Positions 28,201 to 36,001 of a stretch of 64,000 bases of DNA are shown piece by piece. The notes beneath the pieces were generated by a model, which was not told where the DNA came from, searched no databases, and worked only from the letters and a program-made list of their open reading frames with translations. Source of the DNA: Persephonella atlantica (GTDB lineage Bacteria > Aquificota > Aquificia > Aquificales > Hydrogenothermaceae); NCBI RefSeq assembly GCF_016617615.1, contig NZ_JAACYA010000002.1, positions 62,001 to 126,000 of the forward strand. The letters are read 5' to 3'. How positions within the stretch are numbered: the first letter of the stretch is position 1; the number at the start of each line of letters is the position of its first letter. The translations under genes and the position numbers were made by a program.

Positions 28201-28749
28201 TATTTCTTTTCCTGCTTCTTTAGAAGCGTCCTGCACTGCATGAAGGGCAGCTTTTATCTGGAGAGGGTCTTGAAATGTTTCCAACAGAAAAACGTCAACT
28301 CCCCCATCAATCAGCCCTTTTGCTGCAATTTTATATCCCTCATACATCTCGTCATAATGTATATGTCCCAGTGACGGCAGTTTTGTTCCAGGGCCTAAAG
28401 AACCTGCCACAAAACGGGGTTTTTCTCGGTTTGAATACTTATCACACACCTGTCTGACAAGCTGTGCTCCAGCTTTTGCAAGCTCGTAAGCTCTGTCTCC
28501 TATCCCATACTCATCAAGAACCCATGGAAGAGCCCCAAATGTGTTAGTTTTTATAAGGTCTGCTCCTGCCTGAGCATACTTTTCGTGGATAGACCTTATT
28601 ATCTCCGGTGCTCCCACGTTCAGTATCTCATTACATCCTATCTTCCCCTCCCATGCATCAAGGGGCACTATCATAGACTGAATCATTGTTCCCATAGCAC
28701 CGTCTATAACCAAAACCTTCTCTTTTATTAACTCTCTCAGCTTATTCAT
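25198..28749 (-). CDS. metH: Cobalamin-dependent methionine synthase
   Basis: Transfers the methyl group of methyltetrahydrofolate to homocysteine. 1183 residues with all four modules: homocysteine domain (about 1-310, with the zinc-binding GGCCGTTPAHI), pterin-binding domain (about 335-600, with ALDVSVNFAGRDE), B12 cap and binding domain (about 650-880, with GDVHDVGKNLVDIIL carrying the cobalt-ligating His), and the SAM-dependent reactivation domain (about 920-1180, with KYQGARYSPGYPACPD). AAGGGAG precedes the start. I see no cobalamin riboswitch in the 100 bases upstream. speD, which uses the derived SAM, starts divergently 186 bases away. Confidence 0.97.
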   Translation of the reverse strand: MNKLRELIKEKVLVIDGAMGTMIQSMIVPLDAWEGKIGCNEILNVGAPEIIRSIHEKYAQAGADLIKTNTFGALPWVLDEYGIGDRAYELAKAGAQLVRQVCDKYSNREKPRFVAGSLGPGTKLPSLGHIHYDEMYEGYKIAAKGLIDGGVDVFLLETFQDPLQIKAALHAVQDASKEAGKEIPVMVSATIELTGTMLIGTDVQTLAVIMEPFDVLSLGFNCGTGPDQIEKHLKTLSQVWGRPISIHSNAGLPENRGGHTYYPMGAEEFAEKESRFLQFDGVAIVGGCCGTTPAHIKALAEKVKGKKPKPPKGKQPRALASLYGIQPLKQQPPPFLVGERTNATGSKKFRELLLAEDYDAILSIAQEQVKAGSHALDVSVNFAGRDEIKDMKAVISRFNEKIPVPLMPDSTQPKTLEEALKLIGGKPILNSANLEDGEEKFNRICQLAKRFGSAVVLLTIDEKGMAKTKERKVEVAERMYKLATEKHGLNPEDLVFDVLTFTVGSGDEEYRDAAVQTIEAIKEIRERHPEVGFVLGISNVSFGLEASARKYLNSVFLHHCVQAGLTMAIVNPKHLIPYHKISEEDRKVCENLLFNVWENGEDPLFKFIQHFSNKKGKDTPQQDDQLSKLPIEEKIKRLLIDGEKEKLIKAVEEARHTIPPEKIINEILIDAMKVVGDLFGEGKMQLPFVLQSAEAMKSAVDYLNQYLPKKKKDKQATLVLGTVKGDVHDVGKNLVDIILTNNGFKVVNIGIKVELEDFIKAYEEHNADAIGMSGLLVKSTLEMKNNLEEMKKRGIKVPVLLGGAALNKKFVDEFCRPVYDGPVFYCRDAFDGIEAMTRIEKWDGNSPLDTDLGHKDEEEITETAVEEKINIPPISQIKMPDRNVPVPTPPFWGRKVWIHPEMNDKKLYRYIQELAFEWINKGGLFKRAWGYSRGNKSREEYEKLKKEEIIPTFERLKNLLIKENLFQPVIIYGYWPCRSDFPSEKEENRECSLIIFPETQGWKSESDVNIEPLENIIGTAELVMNFPRSSKPPYRCIADYFHPDRHDVVAFTVVSAGSRLSEYENQLFKEGKYKEYHLIHGLGVELAEALAEIVHKQIRIELGIAKGEGESLEDVNWQIRKYQGARYSPGYPACPDLQLNEKIFSLLKPEEFGIHLTENFLIVPEQSTDAIVVYHPEATYFAV

Positions 28750-28792
28750 AACTTCTCCCTTGCATTTTTTCAGACAGTTGATTACTTTAATA

Positions 28793-28822
28793 TTGCCAAG
28801 TTAGAAAAAATTAACATATAAT
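28793..28822 (+). promoter_or_regulatory. Promoter of the speD transcript
   Basis: TTGCCA (28793-28798), 18-base spacer, TATAAT (28817-28822). Transcription would start near 28829, leaving about 105 bases of leader before speD that contain the small ORF at 28876. Confidence 0.65.
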
Positions 28823-28875
28823 ATTATTCTGCAATTTTTCAAGATTTTAATAAACCTTAAAGGAGGTTTTTTATC

Positions 28876-28965
28876 ATGGGCAGTAGTAGCCCGACGCAAC
28901 TTTTTATCAAAAAAATCAGGATGGAGGATAGAAAATGGAAAAAACCCTCGGACTGCATATCTTAG
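28876..28965 (+). CDS. Candidate 29-residue leader ORF overlapping the speD start
   Basis: ATG at 28876 preceded by AAAGGAGG with good spacing, then 29 codons to a TAG at 28963-28965, which is 30 bases inside speD in another frame. The peptide begins MGSSSPTQLFIKK. The start codon sits in a small GGGC/GCCC hairpin. Codons CCG and ACG are uncommon in this AT-rich window. The ribosome site is stronger than needed for noise, so translation is likely, but conservation is unknown. It may couple or attenuate SpeD synthesis in response to polyamines. Confidence 0.5.
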   Translation: MGSSSPTQLFIKKIRMEDRKWKKPSDCIS

Positions 28966-29336
28966 CTGACCTTTACGGAGTTGATTTTGACAAGTTAGAC
29001 CACGTTGAAGACGTCAGAGAGCTCCTTGAAGGAGCAGTCAAGTATGCAGGTCTCAGTAAACTATCATCACACTTTCACCAATTTTATCCTCACGGTGCAA
29101 CAGGTGTTATCCTTTTAGAAGAATCTCACATATCAATCCACACATGGCCAGAACACGGTTATGCAGCTATTGACGTTTATACATGTGGTGGAAAAGAGAA
29201 AACCTTCAAAGCTATGGAATACATTCTGAAAGTTTTAAAACCTAAAAGAGTTGACGAAAAAGTTGCAGAAAGAGGGGTAGTGCCTGTAAGTCAGGCTGCT
29301 ACAAACATTGAAAAAATAGAGCTGGAAACAGTTTAG
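28935..29336 (+). CDS. speD: S-adenosylmethionine decarboxylase proenzyme (class Ib)
   Basis: Makes decarboxylated SAM for spermidine-type polyamines. 133 residues, typical of the short bacterial form. It self-cleaves before Ser64 in [12 protein letters not shown] to form the pyruvoyl group; His69 and Cys84 (VYTCGG) are the processing and proton-donor residues. GATGGAGGATAG precedes the ATG. It is followed by a strong terminator, so it is transcribed alone. The divergent metH supplies the SAM route. Confidence 0.95.
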   Translation: MEKTLGLHILADLYGVDFDKLDHVEDVRELLEGAVKYAGLSKLSSHFHQFYPHGATGVILLEESHISIHTWPEHGYAAIDVYTCGGKEKTFKAMEYILKVLKPKRVDEKVAERGVVPVSQAATNIEKIELETV

Positions 29337-29350
29337 ACTGTTTCCTTTTT
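29323..29350 (+). terminator. Intrinsic terminator of speD
   Basis: GGAAACAG and CTGTTTCC form a stem (nine pairs with one more inside), followed by TTTTT. The speD stop codon lies in the loop. Confidence 0.9.
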
Positions 29351-29417
29351 ATATGTTTTATGCCATTGTTCTTCTGAAAAGGGGAAGGTATATTTAAAAC
29401 AAAAAGGAGGAAGAACA

Positions 29418-29849
29418 ATGGTGAATATACCAGAGGGTGTTCTGTCAAAGTTCAGCAGTTTTGTTCCATCTGTTTTAGCAACTTCAAGGGATAACAGACC
29501 ATACACTACATTTATCAGTTGGTTAATTCTGAAAGATGGCTCTACTGTAAGATTTGCACTGAGCAGAGATTCATACTCTGCAGAAAATCTAAGAAGCAAT
29601 CCATATGCATCTGTTGAGATATTTGGAGAAGGGATTGCTATGAGCATTTCTGGAACTGTTAAAGTTGTAAAAGAAGAGATTGATGAGCTGTCCTTTCCTG
29701 TTTCTGTTTTTGAGATGAAAGTGGAAAATGTGTCAGACAATCTTTTCCCCGGTGCAAATATTACTGGAACGATACCCTTTGAGCATTCTGGAGACGTTAA
29801 GAAAGCTGAAGAGTTAGACGAGATTGTTTTGAAATATCTAAGAGAATAA
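29418..29849 (+). CDS. Pyridoxamine 5'-phosphate oxidase-fold flavin-binding protein
   Basis: 143 residues with the split-barrel FMN-binding fold: LATSRDNRPYTTFISWLILKD, RFALSRDSYSAENLRSNP and ASVEIFGEGIAMSISGTVKVV. Proteins of this type bind FMN, F420 or heme; the substrate here is unknown. AAAAGGAGGAAG precedes the ATG. Single gene between two terminators. Confidence 0.82.
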   Translation: MVNIPEGVLSKFSSFVPSVLATSRDNRPYTTFISWLILKDGSTVRFALSRDSYSAENLRSNPYASVEIFGEGIAMSISGTVKVVKEEIDELSFPVSVFEMKVENVSDNLFPGANITGTIPFEHSGDVKKAEELDEIVLKYLRE

Positions 29850-29870
29850 CCCCCACAAAGGGGGGCTTTT
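29850..29870 (+). terminator. Terminator after the PPOX-fold gene
   Basis: CCCCC and GGGGG pair around a 5-base loop, followed by GCTTTTCTT. It lies just before the stop of the convergent heme lipoprotein gene. Confidence 0.75.
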
Positions 29871-29871
29871 C

Positions 29872-30486
29872 TTACAGACAGGATTTTTTTATAACATCTT
29901 CAGGTATGGAAACTCTAATAACACCTCTAAAATCCCCTAATTTGTATCCTGTTGCTCTGTCCTGTGGATACAGCTCCTTTAATTTCTTTAGCAGCTTTTC
30001 GTCCATATGGTTAGGGTCTCCGTGGCATGTGAGACATACATTCTGAACCTTCAAAGGTTTGTAGTATCTGTATTCTCCATCAACTTTCTGAATGTAGTAT
30101 GGAGGAAGTTTTCCAGTTTCTTTTAATGTTTTTTCAAAAAATCTTAAAGCCTCAGCTTCGTATTTATCTGGTTTGTTTTTAGGGTTTCTGTATTTGAAAG
30201 ATGTTCTTTTAATCTTTATGTCTCCTATTTCTTCTGCCACTTCTTCTGTTATTTCAAGGGCTTTTTTGGAGCATACTTCTACTGCCCCAACAGGTCCTTT
30301 CGTTTTTAATGCTGTTTTCAGTTCTTTTTTAAGCTCTTTAAGGAGCATTTTTGACGCATCTTCACCAAAATCTTTTATTACTTTTACCCTTTTAGGGGGC
30401 ATATCAATGTTTGTATACTGAGGCTGACCACATCCAAATAAAAATCCTGCTGATAAAACTGCAATTACTATTCCTGCCCTTTTCAT
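29872..30486 (-). CDS. DUF3365 (Tll0287-like) heme lipoprotein
   Basis: 204 residues. Lipobox LFGC with Cys19 after a signal peptide; a single c-type heme site CLTCH at 151-155. The domain pattern (EVCSKKALEI, RRTSFKYRNPKNKPD-like, YIQKVDGEYRYYKPL, then GYKLGDFRGVIRVSI at the end) matches the DUF3365/Tll0287 fold, a PAS-like c-heme sensor domain. It would be anchored in the periplasm. No kinase domain is attached. Ten bases after the phosphoribosyltransferase gene in the same direction. Confidence 0.85.
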   Translation of the reverse strand: MKRAGIVIAVLSAGFLFGCGQPQYTNIDMPPKRVKVIKDFGEDASKMLLKELKKELKTALKTKGPVGAVEVCSKKALEITEEVAEEIGDIKIKRTSFKYRNPKNKPDKYEAEALRFFEKTLKETGKLPPYYIQKVDGEYRYYKPLKVQNVCLTCHGDPNHMDEKLLKKLKELYPQDRATGYKLGDFRGVIRVSIPEDVIKKSCL

Positions 30487-30495
30487 TTTTTCCTC

Positions 30496-31140
30496 CTATT
30501 TATAGTATAAGCCTTCATTTTCTGCTTTTTTTATGTACATTTCCAGTTCACTATCTGAAACCTGATGAAAGTCCTGATAATACGCACCTACCGCAAAAAA
30601 AAGGGAATTAACTTTATTGTAACATATAACCTTATCAAAAATTTCTTCTGCTTTTTTTACGCTGTCAGAGGGACATACAGGAACGGCAAGAATAACTTCA
30701 GATGCTCCTTTTTTCTTTGCATACATTCCAGCAACAAGGGCTGTGTATCCTGTGGCAATACCATCGTCAACAATGACAACTGTTTTGTCCTTTATGTCAG
30801 GTTCTTTTCCTTTAAGATACTTATTCATCTTTTCTTTTGCTTCATTTACAGCTCTTTTTATGGCTTCCTTTACTTCAGGAGAGCTTTCAGAGTAGTATGG
30901 GGCAAGTATGTAAGTTCCGTCTGGAGCAGCAGCACCGATGGCAGCCTCCGGCTCGTAGGGAAAGGTTATTTTTTTTGAAACTACCATGCTGAACGGTATG
31001 CCTGTTTTTTTAGAAATCTGGTAAGCAACAGGAACTCCACCCCGTGGTATTGCCAGAATAACAGCATTCTCTTTTTCTTTTATAACTTTCTTTACCTCTT
31101 CAGCAAGTAAACTTCCTGCCTCTTCTCTATCTTTGAACAT
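30496..31140 (-). CDS. Phosphoribosyltransferase-family protein
   Basis: 214 residues with the type I PRTase core: N-terminal AILAIPRGGVPVA (substrate loop) and the PRPP-binding VVIVDDGIATGYT (about 132-144). The length and RGG motif resemble predicted phosphoribosyltransferases of the ComFC/erythromycin-esterase-linked type rather than Apt or Upp. Substrate unknown. It follows the HerA-type gene by 7 bases. Confidence 0.82.
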   Translation of the reverse strand: MFKDREEAGSLLAEEVKKVIKEKENAVILAIPRGGVPVAYQISKKTGIPFSMVVSKKITFPYEPEAAIGAAAPDGTYILAPYYSESSPEVKEAIKRAVNEAKEKMNKYLKGKEPDIKDKTVVIVDDGIATGYTALVAGMYAKKKGASEVILAVPVCPSDSVKKAEEIFDKVICYNKVNSLFFAVGAYYQDFHQVSDSELEMYIKKAENEGLYYK

Positions 31141-31147
31141 CTACACC

Positions 31148-32731
31148 TCATAAATCATCTAACTCAGACATGATGTCTTTTACCTTATTTTTGTCTTCTT
31201 TTAAAATTTCTTCCCACTGGCCTATCACGTCAATATCGTTTCCTTCTATTTTTTCTTCTGCCCTGTCTATTTTCACCAGTAGAGGTATTCTGGTCATGTT
31301 TCCGATTATAATTGCCTCTCCTGGATTTAATCCTGGTAGATATTCCATTAGCTCCTGAGAAAGGGACTCACTGGCTCTCTGTACATGTTTCTGGTCTTCA
31401 GGTTCAACAAGTTTCAGTATTATCATATTGTTCATCTGAGATAGTATTTCTTTGTCTAATCCTTTCGGCCTCTGTGTAACAACTGTTATGCCCAGACCGA
31501 ACTTTCTTCCTTCCCTTGCTATCCTTGCTATGTAGTATTTGGATTCTGTGTTTCTTTTTTCACCTGCAAGTATGTGGGCTTCCTCAATCACAATAAGCAG
31601 AGGAAACGGCAGACGGGAGCTGTCTCCTCTAACTGCCCTTTTTCTCTCTTCTAATGCCCATCTGAGGATGTTTGAGGCTATTGCGTCTGCAACATCTTCG
31701 TCTAATTCTGAAAAATCAAAAACATTAACCATTCCCGGTTTTATGTTTTCTATCAGTGGAGGAACGCCAAGTTTTATGATATGTCCTAATTCAAATTCCA
31801 CATCTTCTAACTTGTTCAGAACTTCAAACAGGGAGTCTTCTCTTGCCTTTCCTTTTATCTTCCCTCCAATCTCTGTTTCTGGGTCTGCTATACTCTCAAT
31901 TGTTTCTTTAAGCCTCTTTAGAAAGTCTGATGTATTTATGTGAGCCTGCCAGTTTTCTCCTTTTTCTTCCTTCAGCTGTTTTATAAGATGTTCATAAGCA
32001 AGTCTGAAATAACGAAACTGAACGTATGCATTAGACTTTATTCCTATAAATGAGGCGAACTCTTTAGGTTTTAAAGATGCAGGGTTTATAAGGGGCTGTA
32101 TGTGGTTGATGGCTGTTTTTCCGTTTCTTGTCAGCTTTGATTTAGAATACTCTCCGTGAAAGTCAAATACTGCTACAGTTCCCCCTAAATTTATTATATT
32201 TTTCAAAAGGACAGATACGGTATTTGACTTCCCTGCACCTGTTACAGCTAAGACAGCGAGGTGTCTTAAAACAACCTGCTCTATATCCACATAAACAGGA
32301 ACTTCTTCCCTTTCTGAAAGCAGTCTTCCTATTCTGACAAACTTTTTACTTTTTGCCCCAAATACCTTTTTTAAAAGCTCAGGACTGGCTTCAAAAACTT
32401 CTGCTGCTGGAAGGGGAGGTGTTCTGGGAACCTGAAGGAAAACTTCATCTCCAGCTTCAATAATCTCACCTAATATATGGATTTCACCTTTTATTGTGTT
32501 TTCTTTTTCTGAGAACTTTTTTATACTTTCTGCCTGCTGTGTTGTTTTTATGGTTTCTGGCAGATACGGGTTGTCCCTCTCTAAACTCTGTATCATACCT
32601 AAAAGGTTTTTCCTTTCTCCCCCATCTAAGTAACTCAGAGTTACAAACTGACCAATTCTCACCAGCTCATCTGTGATAAAATAAACTCTGTTAGGCCTTG
32701 TTGAACCGATACAAATTCCTATCTGTCTCAT
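31148..32731 (-). CDS. herA: HerA-type hexameric ATPase (DUF87)
   Basis: 527 residues from the ATG at 32731, chosen because AGGAAG lies 6-7 bases upstream and the product starts MRQIGICIGS; a longer frame begins 15 codons earlier. N-terminal HAS-barrel (about 1-150), Walker A VTGAGKSNTV (about 163-172), Walker B LLIVIEEAHIL (about 383-393), and the arginine-finger region IAREGRKFGLG. HerA translocates DNA with the NurA nuclease in archaea; here no nurA is adjacent. The partner gene is a phosphoribosyltransferase. Gene name is by family only. Confidence 0.8.
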   Translation of the reverse strand: MRQIGICIGSTRPNRVYFITDELVRIGQFVTLSYLDGGERKNLLGMIQSLERDNPYLPETIKTTQQAESIKKFSEKENTIKGEIHILGEIIEAGDEVFLQVPRTPPLPAAEVFEASPELLKKVFGAKSKKFVRIGRLLSEREEVPVYVDIEQVVLRHLAVLAVTGAGKSNTVSVLLKNIINLGGTVAVFDFHGEYSKSKLTRNGKTAINHIQPLINPASLKPKEFASFIGIKSNAYVQFRYFRLAYEHLIKQLKEEKGENWQAHINTSDFLKRLKETIESIADPETEIGGKIKGKAREDSLFEVLNKLEDVEFELGHIIKLGVPPLIENIKPGMVNVFDFSELDEDVADAIASNILRWALEERKRAVRGDSSRLPFPLLIVIEEAHILAGEKRNTESKYYIARIAREGRKFGLGITVVTQRPKGLDKEILSQMNNMIILKLVEPEDQKHVQRASESLSQELMEYLPGLNPGEAIIIGNMTRIPLLVKIDRAEEKIEGNDIDVIGQWEEILKEDKNKVKDIMSELDDL

Positions 32732-32796
32732 TTTTGGCTTCCTGTTAAAATATTCTTTTTCATTATCATAATACAAAGACTGAGAAAGGGGAATAT

Positions 32797-33909
32797 ATGG
32801 GAAGAAAGCATATCACTGCTGTTGTGGCCATCAACATTCTGACTTTTTTTATTTCTCTTTCTTACGATATGGTATTCACTGTTCTCCCTTTTTTTCTTAT
32901 AAACAGCGTTGGCGTCTCAATGGTAATAATTGGACTTATTGAAGGTGGCTACGACCTTGTTTCAAACTTTTTAAAAATATTTTCAGGTTACTGGTCTGAC
33001 TTTTTCAGTAGAAAAAGAATTTTGACTGCCGGCATTCTGTTTTCTGTATTTTCAAGACTGTACTTTACTTTTGGGAAAAAATGGGATGACTTTCTGATTG
33101 GTGTTCTTCTTGAAGCAACATCAGAGGGCGTTCAGGTTCCTGTTTCTGATACTGTTCTGTCTTCTGAGAAAAGAAATTTGGGAAAGATATTTGGACTAAA
33201 CAGAGCGGTTGAGAGTTTAGGCTCGTTTTTAGGCATTATTGTAGCTTTTGTTTATACAGCACTGTTTTTATCAGATATTGATTATCAGACTTACTTTTCT
33301 CTGTCTATTATCCCTGTTTTTTTATCCCTTATTGCTGTGTTTTTTTTGAAAGACGAAAGAAAAATTAAAAAATATCCTATACCTATTGTTTCATGGGAAA
33401 TTTTCTTTCCTAAATACCTTGTCCTATTTTTTATACTGTCTTTTGCCAATTTTGGATACTCCTTTTATATATTGAAAATATACAGCGACATTCTTAGTGA
33501 GTACAAAACAGTAGGTGTTTATATACTGTTTTCCCTCATAATAGCTGCTGCTTCCTATTTTAGTGGAAAGTTTTACGACCAGATAGGAGAGAAAAGATTT
33601 CTTGAGATAACAACGCTAATATTTTTTATTTCTCACTTTTTGATGATTAATCTACCTGTTATTGGGTTTATAGTCTTTGCCGTAGCTGATGCATTTTTGG
33701 AAATTGGAATATGGGCAACAGTAGGAAAAAAAGTAAAGTTCAGAAAGGGCTTCGTGTTTGGAACATACCACTTTGTTGTTGGTTTTTCTTCACTATTGGC
33801 CGGTCTGACTGCAGGTTATCTGTGGGACAGTATAAGACCAGAAGCTCCTTTTGTTATGGGAACGATAGCTTCTCTGCTGGCTTTCTTTATAATCAGAAGA
33901 TACTTTTAA
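32797..33909 (+). CDS. Major facilitator superfamily transporter
   Basis: 370 residues with about eleven to twelve membrane helices. Between helices 2 and 3 is GYWSDFFSRKRIL, an MFS loop motif; a cytoplasmic loop KDERKIKKYP divides the two halves near residue 190. Divergent from herA with a 65-base gap. Substrate not readable; the short form resembles uncharacterised prokaryotic MFS drug or sugar exporters. Confidence 0.85.
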   Translation: MGRKHITAVVAINILTFFISLSYDMVFTVLPFFLINSVGVSMVIIGLIEGGYDLVSNFLKIFSGYWSDFFSRKRILTAGILFSVFSRLYFTFGKKWDDFLIGVLLEATSEGVQVPVSDTVLSSEKRNLGKIFGLNRAVESLGSFLGIIVAFVYTALFLSDIDYQTYFSLSIIPVFLSLIAVFFLKDERKIKKYPIPIVSWEIFFPKYLVLFFILSFANFGYSFYILKIYSDILSEYKTVGVYILFSLIIAAASYFSGKFYDQIGEKRFLEITTLIFFISHFLMINLPVIGFIVFAVADAFLEIGIWATVGKKVKFRKGFVFGTYHFVVGFSSLLAGLTAGYLWDSIRPEAPFVMGTIASLLAFFIIRRYF

Positions 33910-33945
33910 GTTTGTAATATAATTTAAATAAAAAAGGTAAATAAA

Positions 33946-34860
33946 TTGAGCAAAACAGGAAAATTCTTAAAACAACACGAAAATACAGAGGTAGAAAAAG
34001 AACTTGCAGATATACATCCTTTTAGTCAGGTAAAACCCAGAAAAAGAAAGAAACTGTTTATTGGAATACTTGTAATATCCTTTATAATCATCTACTCAAT
34101 TATAGGATTTTTAATCTTATCTGACTTTGAGAAAAAAGAAAATGTAGTAAAGGATAACAAAAAAGTAGAAAAGAAAGAAATTCCAGAGCCTAAGCAGTCA
34201 TTTGAACTAAACATTGATAACATCAAAAATCAGCTATCACAGAGAATAGCAGAGATTTCAATCCCTGAACTTTCTTACTACAAAAAAACCGTTTCTGAAA
34301 AGTCCAGATATAACTACTATATTCTAAAAGGAAAAAAAGCAGAAATAGAAGGAAAATACATAGATGCAATCAGTTTTTACAGGAAAGCATGGAAAATATC
34401 AAAAAAAGAGCCTTCCCTCCTGTACAGATTAGCTCTGCTGCACTTTAAAATCGGTTATTATAAAGGAGCTGAAAAATATGCAAAACAGTTTTTAAACATT
34501 AACAAAAAACATTTAAAGGGACTGTTACTACTGGCAAAAACATACGAAAAGTTAGGTAAAACAAAAAAAGCACGAATTATATTAGAAGAAGCCTACTTTC
34601 AGTATCCTGAGAACAAAGATGTTCTTGAGAATTTAGGCAGAATTTATGAAAAGGAAAACGCACTGGTAATAGCAAAAGATATATACAAAATACTGGCAGA
34701 TATGGGATATATAGAAGGAAAGTTAGGACTTGCAAGGGTTTATGAAAAACTCAACGAAAAAAAATCTGCCCTGAAGATATACAGAGAGCTTTTTAATGAC
34801 CCTAACATTCCAGAATCGCTAAGGTCAAAGATTGAAAATAAAATTATTTCCTTAGAATAG
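33946..34860 (+). CDS. Membrane-anchored TPR protein
   Basis: 304 residues starting with TTG (AAAGGT precedes it). A basic cytoplasmic N-terminus (1-37), one membrane helix (about 38-62, FIGILVISFIIIYSIIGFL), a charged linker, then TPR-like helical pairs (about 120-295, with ALLHFKIGYYKGAEKYAKQF and LGRIYEKENALVIAKDIY). The TPR part lies in the periplasm. Likely a scaffold; no specific partner visible. Convergent with gmhA with a one-base gap. Confidence 0.8.
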   Translation: MSKTGKFLKQHENTEVEKELADIHPFSQVKPRKRKKLFIGILVISFIIIYSIIGFLILSDFEKKENVVKDNKKVEKKEIPEPKQSFELNIDNIKNQLSQRIAEISIPELSYYKKTVSEKSRYNYYILKGKKAEIEGKYIDAISFYRKAWKISKKEPSLLYRLALLHFKIGYYKGAEKYAKQFLNINKKHLKGLLLLAKTYEKLGKTKKARIILEEAYFQYPENKDVLENLGRIYEKENALVIAKDIYKILADMGYIEGKLGLARVYEKLNEKKSALKIYRELFNDPNIPESLRSKIENKIISLE

Positions 34861-34861
34861 G

Positions 34862-35443
34862 TCAGTCCTTAATTTCTCCTGTAAGATACAGATCAATAAT
34901 GTTGCACAACGCGTGTTCTAAGGTTAGGTGAACTTCCTGAATACGAGCTGTCCTGCTGTGATTAACAATAAAGGCTGTATCCACAATATCTTTGAGTTTC
35001 CCTCCATCTTTTCCTAAAAAACCTACCGTAAAAATACCCATTCTTTTTGCCGTTTCTACAGCTCTTATGACATTCTCAGAGTTTCCACTGGTAGATATAC
35101 CTATCAAGATATCACCTTTCTGTCCCAGTGCTTCAACCTGCCTTGAGAATATATGTTCAAATCCATAATCATTTCCTATAGCTGTGAGGGCTGAAGTATC
35201 TGTAGTTAAGGCAACAGCAGGGTATCCCTTTCTCTCTTTTTCAAATCTTCCTACTATCTCAGCTGCAAAATGCTGAGCATCTGCGGCAGAGCCACCATTT
35301 CCACAGATAAGAACCTTGTAGCCCATCTTTAATCTTTTTGCCATGAGAATACCAAGATGATAGATAGCTTCTGCATATTCATAAACAAAATCTCTTTTGG
35401 CTTTAGCACTATCTTCAAAAATATCTATAACAAAATCTTCCAT
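34862..35443 (-). CDS. gmhA: Phosphoheptose isomerase
   Basis: Converts sedoheptulose 7-phosphate to D-glycero-D-manno-heptose 7-phosphate, first step of the LPS core heptose. 193 residues, full length. SIS domain with [16 protein letters not shown] (zinc and substrate ligands), [15 protein letters not shown], and [14 protein letters not shown]; the C-terminal [13 protein letters not shown] supplies metal ligands. AAGGAG precedes the start. Supports a Gram-negative envelope. Confidence 0.95.
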   Translation of the reverse strand: MEDFVIDIFEDSAKAKRDFVYEYAEAIYHLGILMAKRLKMGYKVLICGNGGSAADAQHFAAEIVGRFEKERKGYPAVALTTDTSALTAIGNDYGFEHIFSRQVEALGQKGDILIGISTSGNSENVIRAVETAKRMGIFTVGFLGKDGGKLKDIVDTAFIVNHSRTARIQEVHLTLEHALCNIIDLYLTGEIKD

Positions 35444-35453
35444 ATCTCTCTCC

Positions 35454-35481
35454 TTGATTTTTTGTCCTAAGATATTATAAT
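35454..35481 (+). promoter_or_regulatory. Promoter of tRNA-Ser
   Basis: TTGATT (35454-35459), 16-base spacer, TATAAT (35476-35481). Start expected near 35488. The same -35/-10 pair and spacing precede the candidate small RNA at 45.27 kb. Confidence 0.7.
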
Positions 35482-35495
35482 ATATACCTCTGCGT

Positions 35496-35586
35496 GGAGG
35501 GTTGGCCGAGCGGACGAAGGCGGGTGATTTGAAATCACTTGTGGGTTAACAGCCCACCGGGGGTTCGAATCCCTCACCCTCCGCCA
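35496..35586 (+). tRNA. tRNA-Ser (UGA anticodon)
   Basis: 91 bases with encoded CCA. Acceptor stem GGAGGGT/ACCCTCC, D-arm GGCCGAGCGG, anticodon stem GGTGA/TCACT with loop TTTGAAA (anticodon TGA, reads UCA), a long class II variable arm with GTGGG and CCCAC, and T-loop TTCGAAT. The long variable arm and discriminator G fit tRNA-Ser. No partial copy of its 3' end was found in the following 2 kb. Confidence 0.96.
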
Positions 35587-36001
35587 TTTATAATTTTCCG
35601 AAAAAATGGGACACCCCCACCTTCGTAAACCCTTGTGTATCAATAACTGTAGAGCTGTCCCACACACATTAAAAATTGTATTTTCACCTTTTCCAAAAAA
35701 ATGGGACAGTTTGGAAAATTTCTAATTTATTTTGAGACTTTTTTTAATTCAAAATCCGCCCTTTTAGAAATTTTTCTAAACTTTACTTTTTTATAAATCT
35801 ATATTTTCAAATTCAGCTTTAAATATCTAAGATTATCTTTCTATATACACTTTTCTAATCTTTTTTGAGATTTTATAACTGTTGATAAACCTTAGCTTAA
35901 GCTATATCCTTTTTAACCTTTGTGTGTCAACACTCGTAGCTCTGGACTAATTAAGCATATTAGACGATAATAATTTAATAAAACAAGGTTATAAAAAGAA
36001 A
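35587..36001. other. Repeat-rich non-coding spacer downstream of tRNA-Ser
   Basis: 415 AT-rich bases with no convincing gene. It holds the 20-base repeat pair, two loosely similar segments (about 35632-35661 and 35917-35947, both with TTGTGT and a GTAG), and a TTTTGAGA-type segment at 35715-35744 that recurs beyond the next two genes. It looks like an integration or decay scar rather than ordinary spacer. Confidence 0.55.
35594..35708 (+). repeat. Imperfect 20-base direct repeat after tRNA-Ser
   Basis: TTTTCCGAAAAAATGGGACA at 35594-35613 and TTTTCCAAAAAAATGGGACA at 35689-35708 differ at one base. A TGTCCC at 35656-35661 is complementary to the GGGACA of either copy, allowing alternative hairpins. 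Confidence 0.7.

Noticed and set aside
28750-28830. A cobalamin or SAM riboswitch ahead of metH
   Set aside because: Fewer than 100 bases are available and no conserved B12-box or SAM-riboswitch words are seen.
28915-28950. Programmed -1 frameshift joining the leader ORF to speD
   Set aside because: The frames and an A-run would permit it, but SpeD has its own ATG with a ribosome site and a normal N-terminus, so no fusion is needed.
35467-35667. A 66-residue minus-strand ORF overlapping tRNA-Ser
   Set aside because: It lies across the tRNA and its promoter, has no ribosome site, and its protein is the reverse reading of tRNA sequence.
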